Shown here: positions 26,658 through 35,515 of the stretch, in pieces
Layout: each line of letters opens with the position of its first letter
Position numbering within the stretch: the first letter of the stretch is position 1
Assembly: GCF_016107575.1 (NCBI RefSeq)
Contig: NZ_JABAST010000009.1
Location: forward strand, 19,731-83,730
DNA: 64,000 nucleotides
From: Psychrobacter faecalis
GTDB taxonomy: Bacteria > Pseudomonadota > Gammaproteobacteria > Pseudomonadales > Moraxellaceae
Direction of reading: 5' to 3'
The notes under the pieces: model-generated
Told to the model about the DNA's origin: nothing
Database searches by the model: none
The model's input: only the letters and a program-made list of their open reading frames with translations
Made by a program: the position numbers and the translations under genes

Positions 26658-27521
26658 ATGATAACGGAAGAGCACGTTTTGGCTTGTATTGATGGTTCAG
26701 CGGTGACTGGCTCAGTCTGTGATTATGCCGCGTGGTACGCAAGTAAACTGGACATCTCAGTAGCTTTATTGCACGTGAGCGACGTAGCAGCTTCGGTCAG
26801 ACGCGATCTGTCTGGCGCCATTGGCATTAATAGTCGCCAGTTTTTGCTCGATGAGTTATCGGAACTCGATGAGCAAAGGGCGCAGGTGGTCAACAATTAC
26901 AGCAATTCCTTGGTACAAGATGCAAAAAGCCATATTCAAAATGGCTTTCAAGACATGAAGGTTTGCATTTATCAACGCCGCGGTAAACTGCTGCCAGCGA
27001 TTGAGCATTTTCAAGAAAAGAATCGCGCTATCGTCATGGGACGGCGCGGTGAGGACCATAAAAACAGCCGTATCAATATCGGCAGCCAAATCGAAACGGT
27101 TGCCCGCGCCTCGAACATACCGGTGTTGATTTGTTCAGAGAAATTTAAAGAGCCGCAGTCATATATGGTGGCATTTGATGGCAGTAAAACGGCGATAAAT
27201 GCCATACACATGCTTGCAAAGAGCAACCTGTTAAAAGGCTTACAAGGTCATATCGTTATGGTCGGTCATCATAACGAAGCCTCTAAAAAAAGCCTTGATA
27301 ACGCGGCTGCACACTTACAGGCAGCTGGTTTTAGTGTCGATACCCATCAGCTCTTAGAACTTGATGCGGTTGAGGGCTTACTCAGCTTTCAATTTGAAAA
27401 TAACATCGATATCATCGTCATTGGCGCTTATGGGCGCTCTAAGCTTCAGCATTTATTTCTGGGCAGTACCACGACAGAAATCATTGCCAGCACCTTATCG
27501 CCTGTTATCTTGGTACGCTAA
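26658..27521 (+). CDS. tandem universal stress protein
   Basis: 287 residues with two UspA-type domains (about 1-157 and 165-287), like UspE. Domain 1 starts EEHVLACIDGSAVTGSVCDYA and ends with VMGRRGED and VARASNIPVLICS; domain 2 starts SYMVAFDGSKTAINAIHML and has GAYGRSKLQHLFLGSTTTEI followed by STLSPVILV. The second domain keeps the G-x2-G-x9-G(S/T) ATP-binding loop; the first is partly degenerate (GRRGEDHKNSRINIGS). CTAAGGACAG precedes the ATG. Cytoplasmic stress response; precise role unknown. Confidence 0.9.
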   Translation: MITEEHVLACIDGSAVTGSVCDYAAWYASKLDISVALLHVSDVAASVRRDLSGAIGINSRQFLLDELSELDEQRAQVVNNYSNSLVQDAKSHIQNGFQDMKVCIYQRRGKLLPAIEHFQEKNRAIVMGRRGEDHKNSRINIGSQIETVARASNIPVLICSEKFKEPQSYMVAFDGSKTAINAIHMLAKSNLLKGLQGHIVMVGHHNEASKKSLDNAAAHLQAAGFSVDTHQLLELDAVEGLLSFQFENNIDIIVIGAYGRSKLQHLFLGSTTTEIIASTLSPVILVR

Positions 27522-27570
27522 ATTTTCTTAATTCAATGATTTTTAAACGGATAGCAAATATTGGTTATTT

Positions 27571-29130
27571 TTATTGAATAGGCAGTACGATTTGTACTAT
27601 TAAGCCTTGAATATCATCTTTACGGTTACAAATATTAATTTGGCCTTTATGAGCGACGATAACCGCGTGGACGATTGCTAATCCCAATCCGTAGCCGCCC
27701 GTTTCGCGATGGCGCGCACTATCAAGCCGTACAAAGGGTTGAAAAATACGCTCTAAGTCTTTTTCTGCTACCCCGCCACCCTCATCTGTGATGCTAATTT
27801 GAATAGCATCTCTTTTATTATCTAACGGTGTTTTTGTGACTTCAGCCGTGACAGTTGAGCCTGCAGGAGTGTGCATAAAAGCATTACGAATGATGTTTTC
27901 AAGGGCGCTATGCAACTGTTCTTGATTGCCAAGTACAGTCAAAGACGCATCAGATGATGACGATAATAAAACATCGGGCGGCGTCCATTGCCAGAGTACG
28001 TTTTTATGCTGAAACTCAAAACAGACGTCTTTACCAATCTCGGTGATGATTTCAACTATATCTACGGCATCATTTTCTAGATTATCGATGGTATATTGCT
28101 GCATTTGCAGGGATTGAATATGAATGATTTGCTCAATCAGCTCATTCATACGTGCCGATTCCTTATCGATACGGTCAAGGTAACGGCTGGCATCGGGCGC
28201 AAAGTCACGCGTCAGCTCAGTAGCCACATCAAGGCGCGCCAGTGGCGAACGCAGCTCATGCGAGATATCACTTAACATCTGCTTGCGCGCAAGCTCACTC
28301 TCCGCCAATCGGGTTGATAATTGGGCCACATCTTTTGCCAATAGTCCTAGCTCATCAGAGCCTAATGTTGATAACTGCGGATTGGCTTGATAATCGCCAT
28401 CGATCATACGGTGCACGGTATCTTGAACTCGACCAATGCGCTGCGTCAGCGTACGACTGAGCCAAAAACAAACCAACACGCTAAACAGAATAATGAGAAG
28501 CAAACGCACGGTAAAATTACCGCGTTGCAGCGCCAAAACATCAGCAAAACGCAGGTGCGGGCGCAGTTGTATAATGGCCGTTTGCCCGTCCGGCAAATCT
28601 ACGGTGATATCTGCCAGTTCTGGGCGACTATTAGGGTCAAAAATTACTTCTCTATTCGGCATCGCTGGATGCAGGATTGCATTAATAAAAGAAGGCTTTT
28701 CGTAGGCGCTGTCATTTTTATCATGATGCGCTCTACGATTCTCAAACATAGGATACGATGGTAAGTCACGCGCCACTTCCTGACCGTTTGTTTGACGCTC
28801 TTCTCTATAACGATAGCGCGGAAAAATAATAGCGCCCTGCTCATCATAAATCCTGATTTGACTCATCAGCCGTCGGTCTTGCCGGTAAAGTTGCCTGACT
28901 GCTAATAAATCACCAGCCTGTAGCGCCGCAACCACTTCTTGGCGCTTGAGTAAAAGATTGTCAATTTGTACATCCATCCGAGCACTTAACTCTTTGCCAT
29001 TGAGCCAACGTTCTACCATGACAGAGATGATAGAGGTGATAAGTACCGTCAATAATAGACTGAGAAATAGTCGCCAAAATAGCGTGATTCTTGGCTTGAA
29101 TGTCGAGGTAAGCATCGATGCGTCCGTCAT
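27571..29130 (-). CDS. CpxA/RstB-like sensor histidine kinase
   Basis: 519 residues. TM1 about 19-38, a periplasmic sensor region of about 165 residues, TM2 about 207-225, then HAMP (SRTLTQRIGRVQDTVHRM). The phosphoacceptor is H291 in LSDISHELRSPLARLD. The ATPase domain has NAFMHTPAG (N box), DEGGGVAEKD (G1), RIFQPFVRLD (F) and GGYGLGLAIV (G2). The periplasmic part is rich in Arg and Glu and has no known domain. Its ATG overlaps the response regulator's stop codon (TAATG). Together with the divergent Spy/CpxP-like gene this is arranged like the E. coli cpxRA-cpxP locus, so an envelope-stress sensor is likely. Confidence 0.88.
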   Translation of the reverse strand: MTDASMLTSTFKPRITLFWRLFLSLLLTVLITSIISVMVERWLNGKELSARMDVQIDNLLLKRQEVVAALQAGDLLAVRQLYRQDRRLMSQIRIYDEQGAIIFPRYRYREERQTNGQEVARDLPSYPMFENRRAHHDKNDSAYEKPSFINAILHPAMPNREVIFDPNSRPELADITVDLPDGQTAIIQLRPHLRFADVLALQRGNFTVRLLLIILFSVLVCFWLSRTLTQRIGRVQDTVHRMIDGDYQANPQLSTLGSDELGLLAKDVAQLSTRLAESELARKQMLSDISHELRSPLARLDVATELTRDFAPDASRYLDRIDKESARMNELIEQIIHIQSLQMQQYTIDNLENDAVDIVEIITEIGKDVCFEFQHKNVLWQWTPPDVLLSSSSDASLTVLGNQEQLHSALENIIRNAFMHTPAGSTVTAEVTKTPLDNKRDAIQISITDEGGGVAEKDLERIFQPFVRLDSARHRETGGYGLGLAIVHAVIVAHKGQINICNRKDDIQGLIVQIVLPIQ

Positions 29131-29831
29131 TACAGCACCAGCTGATAACCTTTACCACGAATTGCCTTGATAGGCTCGTCATGAAAAGGTTGCAGTTTTT
29201 TACGCAGGCGCGACACATGCACATCAAGGCTGCGATCAAACGGTTGCAACTCACGCTGTAAGACATGTTGTGACAGCCACGCTTTGCTGACCACCTCGCC
29301 TTTTTGTTTAAGTAACGCCACCAACAAGTCAAACTCTGTTCCTGTGACTTGTAACTCGACGCCATCTATTTGGCAAAGTCGTTGGTTTTGGTCCAAATGC
29401 AACCGGCTCTCTGGCAGTGGCAAGTGCTCTGAGGCGGCAGCACCCGATGCGGTAATACGGCTACGTTTAATCACTGCGTTAATACGTGCCAGCAGCTCAC
29501 GCGGATTACAAGGCTTAGTAATATAATCATCGGCACCAAGCTCCAGCCCAATAATACGATCAATCTCCTCACCTTTTGCCGTCAACATAATCACTGGAAT
29601 ATCGCTAATCGCTGGTAGCTGACGCAGGACACTGAGCCCATCTATCTTTGGCATCATAATATCGAGCACCAATAAATCATAAGGCGCACTATCATGCATG
29701 GCTGATTTTAAGCGTTCGATGACCGCCTCGCCATCATGCACACAGTCACTTTGGATGCCATGATTATGCAAATACTCTTGCAGCAGTTGGGTCAACTCTT
29801 CATCATCATCACCCAATAAAATATTTGCCAT
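29130..29831 (-). CDS. CpxR/RstA-like OmpR-family response regulator
   Basis: 233 residues. Receiver domain with acidic pocket LGDDDEE, phosphoacceptor D57 in LLVLDIMMPKIDG, and K in MLTAKGEEID. A winged-helix effector domain follows, with VTGTEFDLLVALLKQKGEVVSK then RSLDVHVSRLRKKLQP. Translationally coupled to the kinase downstream. It is transcribed divergently from the LTxxQ protein at 30141, which is the expected target if the analogy with CpxR-CpxP holds. I did not find a clear GTAAA-N5-GTAAA box in the 309-base gap. Confidence 0.9.
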   Translation of the reverse strand: MANILLGDDDEELTQLLQEYLHNHGIQSDCVHDGEAVIERLKSAMHDSAPYDLLVLDIMMPKIDGLSVLRQLPAISDIPVIMLTAKGEEIDRIIGLELGADDYITKPCNPRELLARINAVIKRSRITASGAAASEHLPLPESRLHLDQNQRLCQIDGVELQVTGTEFDLLVALLKQKGEVVSKAWLSQHVLQRELQPFDRSLDVHVSRLRKKLQPFHDEPIKAIRGKGYQLVL

Positions 29832-30140
29832 CCTCCTCCTCTCCTTTCTACTTTATTGCTGTTCAGTCAAATGATTCTAAGCATGCCATAGTATGGCTGA
29901 TATTATCAGGCAAGCATCCATCAATGCGCCACAAACGTTACCTTTCTTAATATTTCATAAATGTTCGCAACTTCTAGCTGTCGTATGATAGCGGCTATCA
30001 GCAACAAATACTGATGGCAATTAATGATTCATAGTGGCTATCCGGGACACTTGCTAATCATTAATTATCAGATAAAAAACCTCTTTTCGTAATAATTAAC
30101 GTTTGCTCCATAATTTAAGGTAACTATTAAGGTAATGATA
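29832..30140. other. divergent control region of the two-component locus
   Basis: 309 bases between the regulator and the Spy-like gene. A short palindrome-like ATGATAGCGGCTATCA lies near 29984-30000. No CpxR-type tandem box was identified by eye. Confidence 0.35.
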
Positions 30141-30692
30141 ATGAAAAAATTATTGATAGGCTCAGTACTCGCGATATCTAGCGTCTTAACGGTTACGGGC
30201 TGTACCAGTGTCAACGCCACCACCGATACGACGCCAGCAACAACGACTAACATGCAAAAGCAGCATAAAGCTGGCATGAAAGACGGCATGCGTAAAGGTG
30301 GTATACATAAGGGTGGCATGAAAGGCACTATGGCGCAGCTAGATTTGACAGCGACGCAGCAGGCGCAAATCAAAGCCATTACGCAAGAAAAATATAATAA
30401 TCGTAAAAACGACCGTAGCAAATATCAAGCAGAACGCGCGCAAATGCAGCAACAAATGCAAACGTTGACCAATGCCAAAACCCTAGATACCGCAGCGGTG
30501 AACCGCCTAGCCGATCAACAAGCGGCAAAAACCAAGCAGCGCTTTATTGAACGCGTGCAAACTGAGCATGCTATCTCGCAAGTACTAACGCCTGAACAGC
30601 GTCAAAAAATGGCGCAATTAAAATCAGAAAGAAAAGCAAAAGGTCATCATGGTTCAAAAAACCGTCAGATGCACAGCAAACACCAGCAGTAA
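30141..30692 (+). CDS. Spy/CpxP-like LTxxQ periplasmic protein
   Basis: About 183 residues from the ATG at 30141 (TAAGGTAATGATA before it; the ATG six bases earlier is too close to AAGG). Signal peptide with possible lipobox VTGCTS. The mature protein is all-helical, basic, and carries two LTxxQ motifs: DLTATQQAQIK (about 68-78) and LTPEQRQKMAQL (about 155-166), as in the Spy chaperone and the CpxP stress adaptor. A Lys/Gly/Met/His-rich linker (MKDGMRKGGIHKGGMKG) and a His/Lys tail could bind metal. Divergent from a CpxRA-like pair, so probably its regulated effector and feedback adaptor. Confidence 0.82.
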   Translation: MKKLLIGSVLAISSVLTVTGCTSVNATTDTTPATTTNMQKQHKAGMKDGMRKGGIHKGGMKGTMAQLDLTATQQAQIKAITQEKYNNRKNDRSKYQAERAQMQQQMQTLTNAKTLDTAAVNRLADQQAAKTKQRFIERVQTEHAISQVLTPEQRQKMAQLKSERKAKGHHGSKNRQMHSKHQQ

Positions 30693-30768
30693 GGTCAGTA
30701 CTGGCAGTAAGGTGTGTCATTGACGGCCACTCTTAATGAAAAATATTATATTTAAAAGATATATTCTA

Positions 30769-30799
30769 AAAAACGCATCGGTTAACCGGTGCGTTTTTT
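30769..30799. terminator. rho-independent terminator after the Spy-like gene
   Basis: AAAAAACGCATCGGTTAACC pairs with CGGTGCGTTTTTT nearly perfectly. It can act on both strands, since the lipoprotein gene to the right also ends here. Confidence 0.85.
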
Positions 30800-30879
30800 T
30801 ATTGTTTCTTTTTTTATTGTTTCTATAAGTACTTCACTCATTTAAATGGACTATAAACCTAAAATTTAGCGCCCGACAC

Positions 30880-32688
30880 TTATTCTACCGAACCAAAACG
30901 CTGTTGATACATTGGTAGCATGTTAAAGAGCATTTTGCCCATTGCGGTACCATTACCTTGACGATAATACTCGCCAAGCTCAGCGCTATATTCTTTTAAA
31001 TCAATGCTGTTATTGGCGGTTGGTATCTGACTATTACTCGGTAAGTTGGGAAACGCCTTATCTTGAGCACGGATAGGCATATATTGCGTAAGGGCATCGA
31101 CAATGAGACTGCTCTTTTTTGTGGTTTCCATACTCAACTCACCATTTGACTCACCACTTGTTTCATCACTGGCATCGGTTGATAGGTAATGGCGACTGTG
31201 CTGCCATTGCAATCGACCGCCTTTACTAAAACCGTATAATTTTTGCACAGGCAGATTTGCAGCTGCAGATAAAGTCGGTGAGTGTGTTTCGAGTAAACCT
31301 GTTTCTTGTGTTCTCAGCATTTTATCATCAGCAAAATCTTTCATTTTTACTAAAACTTGTTTGACCATCGATTTACTGGTGATTTTACTGTCCGTAGGAT
31401 AAAGGTCATCTTGCGTATCAGAAACATTTTGGGTTATCAGCTCAGGATATTGCTGAGTGATAAGTTTATAGAAGGTGCCCATATAGTCTTTATATGCCTG
31501 TTCATCGCTCGCACTACTTTGGACACGGCGAATGATTTTGGCACTATTGAGCATGGGTGCTAGCTGCTTTTCAGGTAATTTGGGTGATAGCGACGTCAAA
31601 ATATTTGGGGCAATAAAATCAAACTGGCTCACATCAGCTTTGGCATAGATGCTGTCTTCTGCTTGAATGTGGCTTTTTATTACGGCACGACCAAAATCTT
31701 TCGGTAACGTACCATCATCAAGGGCTATTTTTAGCCATTTATTTTGCCATTTGGTGCCCAACTTATCATCGGCCAGCTTTGATGTCAGCAAAGCAAAATT
31801 GTCCGCCCACAGATAGAGGCTACCAGTTTTAAAATCGATATAAATAGGTTGATTGATACTACTATGATGGTTACGCGCCGAATACTGCGCACTACCCAGC
31901 ATGGTAAACTTGCCTGCCAGCGGCTGATAAACACCCTGCGCATTCATAGATAATGGCTTTAGCAGATAAGCATCCAGTAATTGCGATTTTTTGATATCTA
32001 GTGTAGATTTTTTGCTGTCATATTCATTAAATAGCTTTTGGTAATAAGGTGAGATGGTAGCGGCGCTAGCAGAATCTATAGCAGATGATGCTGACACCGC
32101 GACCTCGGCCGCCGCGTCTACCACGTCCTCCGCTGCTTCCTCAACGCTATAAGCCGTACTACCATAGTGGACCTCAGCCCATGCTTCATAGGCTGCTGAG
32201 CAGGCTAGGTACGATTGCTTAAGTGCCTCACGCTGGGGCGCGTAATCGATCGACGCAACCTCTTTTTTCTGTGCTTCTGCCTTTGTTAATAAGGCTGCAT
32301 AAGCTTGATCGTGATTATCTTCGCAATAGCTATCAACATCGTCTGATGCCACCAGTTTTGTGCTATCGATAGCTGTAAATTGATGCTCATTACTAATCTC
32401 AATATTACTATGATAAGCAAAAGACTGGCGGCGCTGCTGTTGTAATGCGCTGGCCAATGCGTTTTTTGCAACGCTTGGCGCATTATCTGCCTGTAAATTT
32501 TTTGATTGACCAAGATTGTTAGATACATTGGTAGACTGGCAAGCCGTTATCAATAATGTACTGGCAACTAATGTACTAGAAACCAATGCACTAGAAAATA
32601 AAGAGCTTATCGTCATCATTGATTTAGAGCACAAGGGATTTATCTGCTTTGCTGTATTAATGGATAAGGCCACATTTAATTTTTTCAT
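30880..32688 (-). CDS. lipoprotein of unknown function, paralogue of the next gene
   Basis: 602 residues. A long signal sequence ends in lipobox LLITACQS (Cys about 50). AAGGATAGAG precedes the ATG. No known domain. The segment YSARNHHSSINQPIYIDFKTGSLY (about 275-300) corresponds to YDYVAPTIHSSIQLPLALDFNKGA of the neighbouring 694-residue lipoprotein, and LYGFSKGGRLQWQHSR corresponds to YYLDGSDHLLAKQQR, so the two look like diverged tandem duplicates. An alanine/glutamate-rich stretch (VEEAAEDVVDAAAEVAVSAS, about 182-200) is probably a surface helix. Exported, outer or inner membrane; function unknown. Confidence 0.75.
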   Translation of the reverse strand: MKKLNVALSINTAKQINPLCSKSMMTISSLFSSALVSSTLVASTLLITACQSTNVSNNLGQSKNLQADNAPSVAKNALASALQQQRRQSFAYHSNIEISNEHQFTAIDSTKLVASDDVDSYCEDNHDQAYAALLTKAEAQKKEVASIDYAPQREALKQSYLACSAAYEAWAEVHYGSTAYSVEEAAEDVVDAAAEVAVSASSAIDSASAATISPYYQKLFNEYDSKKSTLDIKKSQLLDAYLLKPLSMNAQGVYQPLAGKFTMLGSAQYSARNHHSSINQPIYIDFKTGSLYLWADNFALLTSKLADDKLGTKWQNKWLKIALDDGTLPKDFGRAVIKSHIQAEDSIYAKADVSQFDFIAPNILTSLSPKLPEKQLAPMLNSAKIIRRVQSSASDEQAYKDYMGTFYKLITQQYPELITQNVSDTQDDLYPTDSKITSKSMVKQVLVKMKDFADDKMLRTQETGLLETHSPTLSAAANLPVQKLYGFSKGGRLQWQHSRHYLSTDASDETSGESNGELSMETTKKSSLIVDALTQYMPIRAQDKAFPNLPSNSQIPTANNSIDLKEYSAELGEYYRQGNGTAMGKMLFNMLPMYQQRFGSVE

Positions 32689-32808
32689 TTTCTCTATCCT
32701 TGAAAGGCGTTATATTTTGCTAACCGTTATATGTTGCTAAGCGTTGGGCGACGATGATGGATACTGAAAATATATCAGCGTATCAGCGCCTATCATCAAA
32801 CGAGGGGC

Positions 32809-34893
32809 TTAAAACAAGGTGTCTTCTGCTGTGGCTGTGGCATCATCATCAGCATAATCCACACTTTCCTCAGTTACTCCTGCCTCAGTTGCTTCCACAT
32901 AATCATAACGCGCATAACGTGCTTTCTCTAACCTCTCTTTTTGCTGACGCTGTGCTGCAAGCCAAGCATTGCCATCGATAGCGACCGGTGCCTCTGCGCC
33001 AAAAGACTGTGCCAACAATGTCGCTAATGGGTGTTTATTAAAGCTGGCATTATCATAGCGCGTCTGATTCAAGACCGTGTTTTGTGAACCAAAAAAGTCA
33101 CTGCCGATATTGGTTCGTTGCTGTTTTGCCAATAAATGGTCTGAGCCATCTAAATAATAGTAATTAATATGATTAAAAGAAATAGGACTCACCGCTTCTA
33201 TCAGCTGTAGCAATCCGCCAACATCTGCACTTTGATAGCCTTTGTCATATAATTCCATCTTAGCAATCGCAGCTTTCAACACATGATCATCAGGATAGTT
33301 TTGTGGGTTTTGGTCAATATGCTTTTGCAGCGAGCGTGAGATGTTTTTAAATATTTTGCCTATCATCTCGCCGCTTTGACGACTGCCAAAATAGACTTTA
33401 ACCGCCCTATCAGCGCCTACCTCTTTAGCAAACTCATCATCCCGTATATCTACAGCACTGAAATATTCTGGCTCTAATTCCGCCATACTGTTTTGTACGG
33501 CGTTAATGACCGCATCATAAATAACGCTTGGCGGTATTTGAGCAATAGAAGTAACCGCTTCAGGTAAACCAAAATTCACCGTATGGGTAGTCATTTGCTC
33601 GGGTAACGGCGTATGCTCAGGATTGGCTAGCGCCAAGATAGGCATCAATGCCGATGGATCGATCGTCGCTGCCCCTTTGTTAAAATCAAGAGCAAGCGGT
33701 AGTTGAATCGATGAATGGATGGTCGGCGCAACATAGTCGTAGCTGTAGACACTCTGTAGCTGCTTTTGTTTGGGCTTATAATGACTGACGCTATTGAGAG
33801 TCAGGTATTGATAATGGTAGGCATTCATTGCCTGAACTTGTTCAGGGGTACGGATAAACATATTGATAAGATTGGTCATTAACCCCGGATAAGCACGAAC
33901 AGCGTTTTCATCTTGAATACCCTTTGCCGTTTTACTGGCTTGCATGTCTTCATAGTTACGTAACCAATCTTTTGATTTGACGCGACTTAAATTAGATAAC
34001 AAACCACCAGCGTCGCTTTCGTATGGACTATCATCTCTCTGATTGCCGTATTCATTGTAGCTATTCTCGTCATAGCCCTCTGTATCGTAACCATACTTAT
34101 CGTGACCATATTCATCATAACCTTCACTATCATAGCCATATTCGTCGTAGCCGTTTTGATCATAACCTTCCTCATCATAGCCATTTTGATCATAGCTATA
34201 CTCATCGTAATGACGCTCTTCTTCGGCATTGCGCGCAGCGACGGCGGCAGCCACCGCTTCAAAGGCAGAATCGCCACTATAAACCTGATCGTTATCCTCA
34301 ATATCATTATAGCTGTCAATGTCTTCTTCGACCGCCGCCTCATCTGCTTCTGCTAGATTTTCATACTCATTAATATCTTCATCAGTAGCACTGTTATAAA
34401 GATACAGCTCGAGCAATGTTCTAAAAAAACTGCTTGAGCCAGCGTCAATACTATCGGCTTTAATATAGGGAGTTGAATGATAATTAGCCTGCGATACTGA
34501 CACGTGCTCCGTCGCTAAATGCTGACGAATAGCGCTCAGTAGACGTGCCTTAGCTTGCACTTCTGGGTTTGGGCTTTTAGTTTGGTCAAATAAACGCTGA
34601 TAACGTTCAGCATTCTTATCCAATTTGCTATTAAACATTTTGCCCTGAGTTTGGTTTTGCTGAGTATCAGCAATACTAAAATCTATGCCTGTCATGGATA
34701 AATTGGACTGTGATGATAAGCCTGTCGTCGTTTGACAACCCATTAACGTCACGGTGGCACTTGCAGCAGTAAGCGTATAAAGCACACAGACAGCAAACTT
34801 AGTAGAAGACTTTTTATAATTTGTGAATGATTGAGCTACCAAGCTTTGAAAATGAGGCGGCAAGGTGCGTTTAGAAGAGCTAAGCGGTGACAT
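32809..34893 (-). CDS. lipoprotein with tyrosine-rich pentapeptide repeats
   Basis: About 694 residues from the ATG at 34893, preceded by AAAGGGATTTTT; an ATG 30 bases earlier has no ribosome site. Lipobox TLMGCQTT. After an acidic stretch (EADEAAVEEDIDSYNDIEDND) come about ten pentapeptides of the form Y-D-x-[NEY]-G, then a globular part with AFPTIHSSIQLPL-like sequence shared with the adjacent paralogue. The repeats are hydrophilic, acidic and tyrosine-rich, like linkers or adhesive tails. It ends in another acidic tail (EESVDYADDDATATAEDTLF). No family recognised. Same strand as the paralogue with 120 bases between, so possibly one operon. Confidence 0.75.
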   Translation of the reverse strand: MSPLSSSKRTLPPHFQSLVAQSFTNYKKSSTKFAVCVLYTLTAASATVTLMGCQTTTGLSSQSNLSMTGIDFSIADTQQNQTQGKMFNSKLDKNAERYQRLFDQTKSPNPEVQAKARLLSAIRQHLATEHVSVSQANYHSTPYIKADSIDAGSSSFFRTLLELYLYNSATDEDINEYENLAEADEAAVEEDIDSYNDIEDNDQVYSGDSAFEAVAAAVAARNAEEERHYDEYSYDQNGYDEEGYDQNGYDEYGYDSEGYDEYGHDKYGYDTEGYDENSYNEYGNQRDDSPYESDAGGLLSNLSRVKSKDWLRNYEDMQASKTAKGIQDENAVRAYPGLMTNLINMFIRTPEQVQAMNAYHYQYLTLNSVSHYKPKQKQLQSVYSYDYVAPTIHSSIQLPLALDFNKGAATIDPSALMPILALANPEHTPLPEQMTTHTVNFGLPEAVTSIAQIPPSVIYDAVINAVQNSMAELEPEYFSAVDIRDDEFAKEVGADRAVKVYFGSRQSGEMIGKIFKNISRSLQKHIDQNPQNYPDDHVLKAAIAKMELYDKGYQSADVGGLLQLIEAVSPISFNHINYYYLDGSDHLLAKQQRTNIGSDFFGSQNTVLNQTRYDNASFNKHPLATLLAQSFGAEAPVAIDGNAWLAAQRQQKERLEKARYARYDYVEATEAGVTEESVDYADDDATATAEDTLF
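34052..34206 (-). repeat. degenerate 15-bp tandem repeats inside a lipoprotein gene
   Basis: About ten in-frame units encoding [YH]-[DN]-x-[NEY]-[GS]. Units with E-Y, E-E, Q-N, S-E, K-Y and T-E at the variable places are mixed, and synonymous changes between units are common, so the array is old and kept by protein-level selection. Confidence 0.8.
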
Positions 34894-35030
34894 AAAAATC
34901 CCTTTATCCAAGCTGATAAACAATTGTGAAGGCAGTATTAAGGCTGCTATTTATAACACAATATATTACAGATTAGTAACGCAAAGGAATTATTTTCAGC
35001 AAAAATGATAAGCTGATTAGATAAATATTG

Positions 35031-35162
35031 GGTGGTGTTCTAAAAAGTATGCTGGCGATAGAAGTCAATAAGAAATCTATGCTAAGTTCTCTGATTCTAT
35101 AGGGCTTTCAAGGCTTCAAAAATTGTTCAAGTTTTAATCAGCATACTTTTTGACACACCACC
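35031..35162. mobile_element. 132-bp MITE-like element, copy 2
   Basis: Same length and ends as the copy at 23920, with few internal differences. It is flanked by the exact octamer AAATATTG (35023-35030 and 35163-35170). It sits in the divergent promoter region between the repeat-containing lipoprotein and ggt, so it may change the expression of either. Confidence 0.92.
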
Positions 35163-35515
35163 AAATATTGAAGCGCTCTCAATTCTCTAAAAGCTAATGC
35201 ATTGTTGTTATTGCAAAAATTAAAAAATCACCATCAAATATGCTCTTTCTGTATACAAGGGTCTTTACCACAAGCAAATATGCGCTTTATAGTTTTCATT
35301 AATAATGTCTAAGCCTTTGGTACAATCTAAAATTTGACGATTGGTTTATTCATAATAACCTCTAGAGATTTTGCTAAAGTAAAGCTCATAACAAATTTTC
35401 GTTGTCATACAATGATGAATATTTGCATTATTTTTAGTTGAAGCTATTTGTGTATTTCATGAATAGCAAGCACAATAAGACCTTATCTTCTTATCTACGT
35501 AAAAAGGAATTTACG

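Noticed and set aside
29832..30140. CpxR box in the divergent region
   Set aside because: No GTAAA-N5-GTAAA or close variant was found.
34052..34206. CRISPR-like periodicity
   Set aside because: The units are 15 bases in frame within a coding gene and have no spacers.
34023..34373. Plus-strand frames opposite the tyrosine-repeat array
   Set aside because: They are the antisense of the repeats in the lipoprotein gene, with His/Arg low-complexity translation and no start signals.
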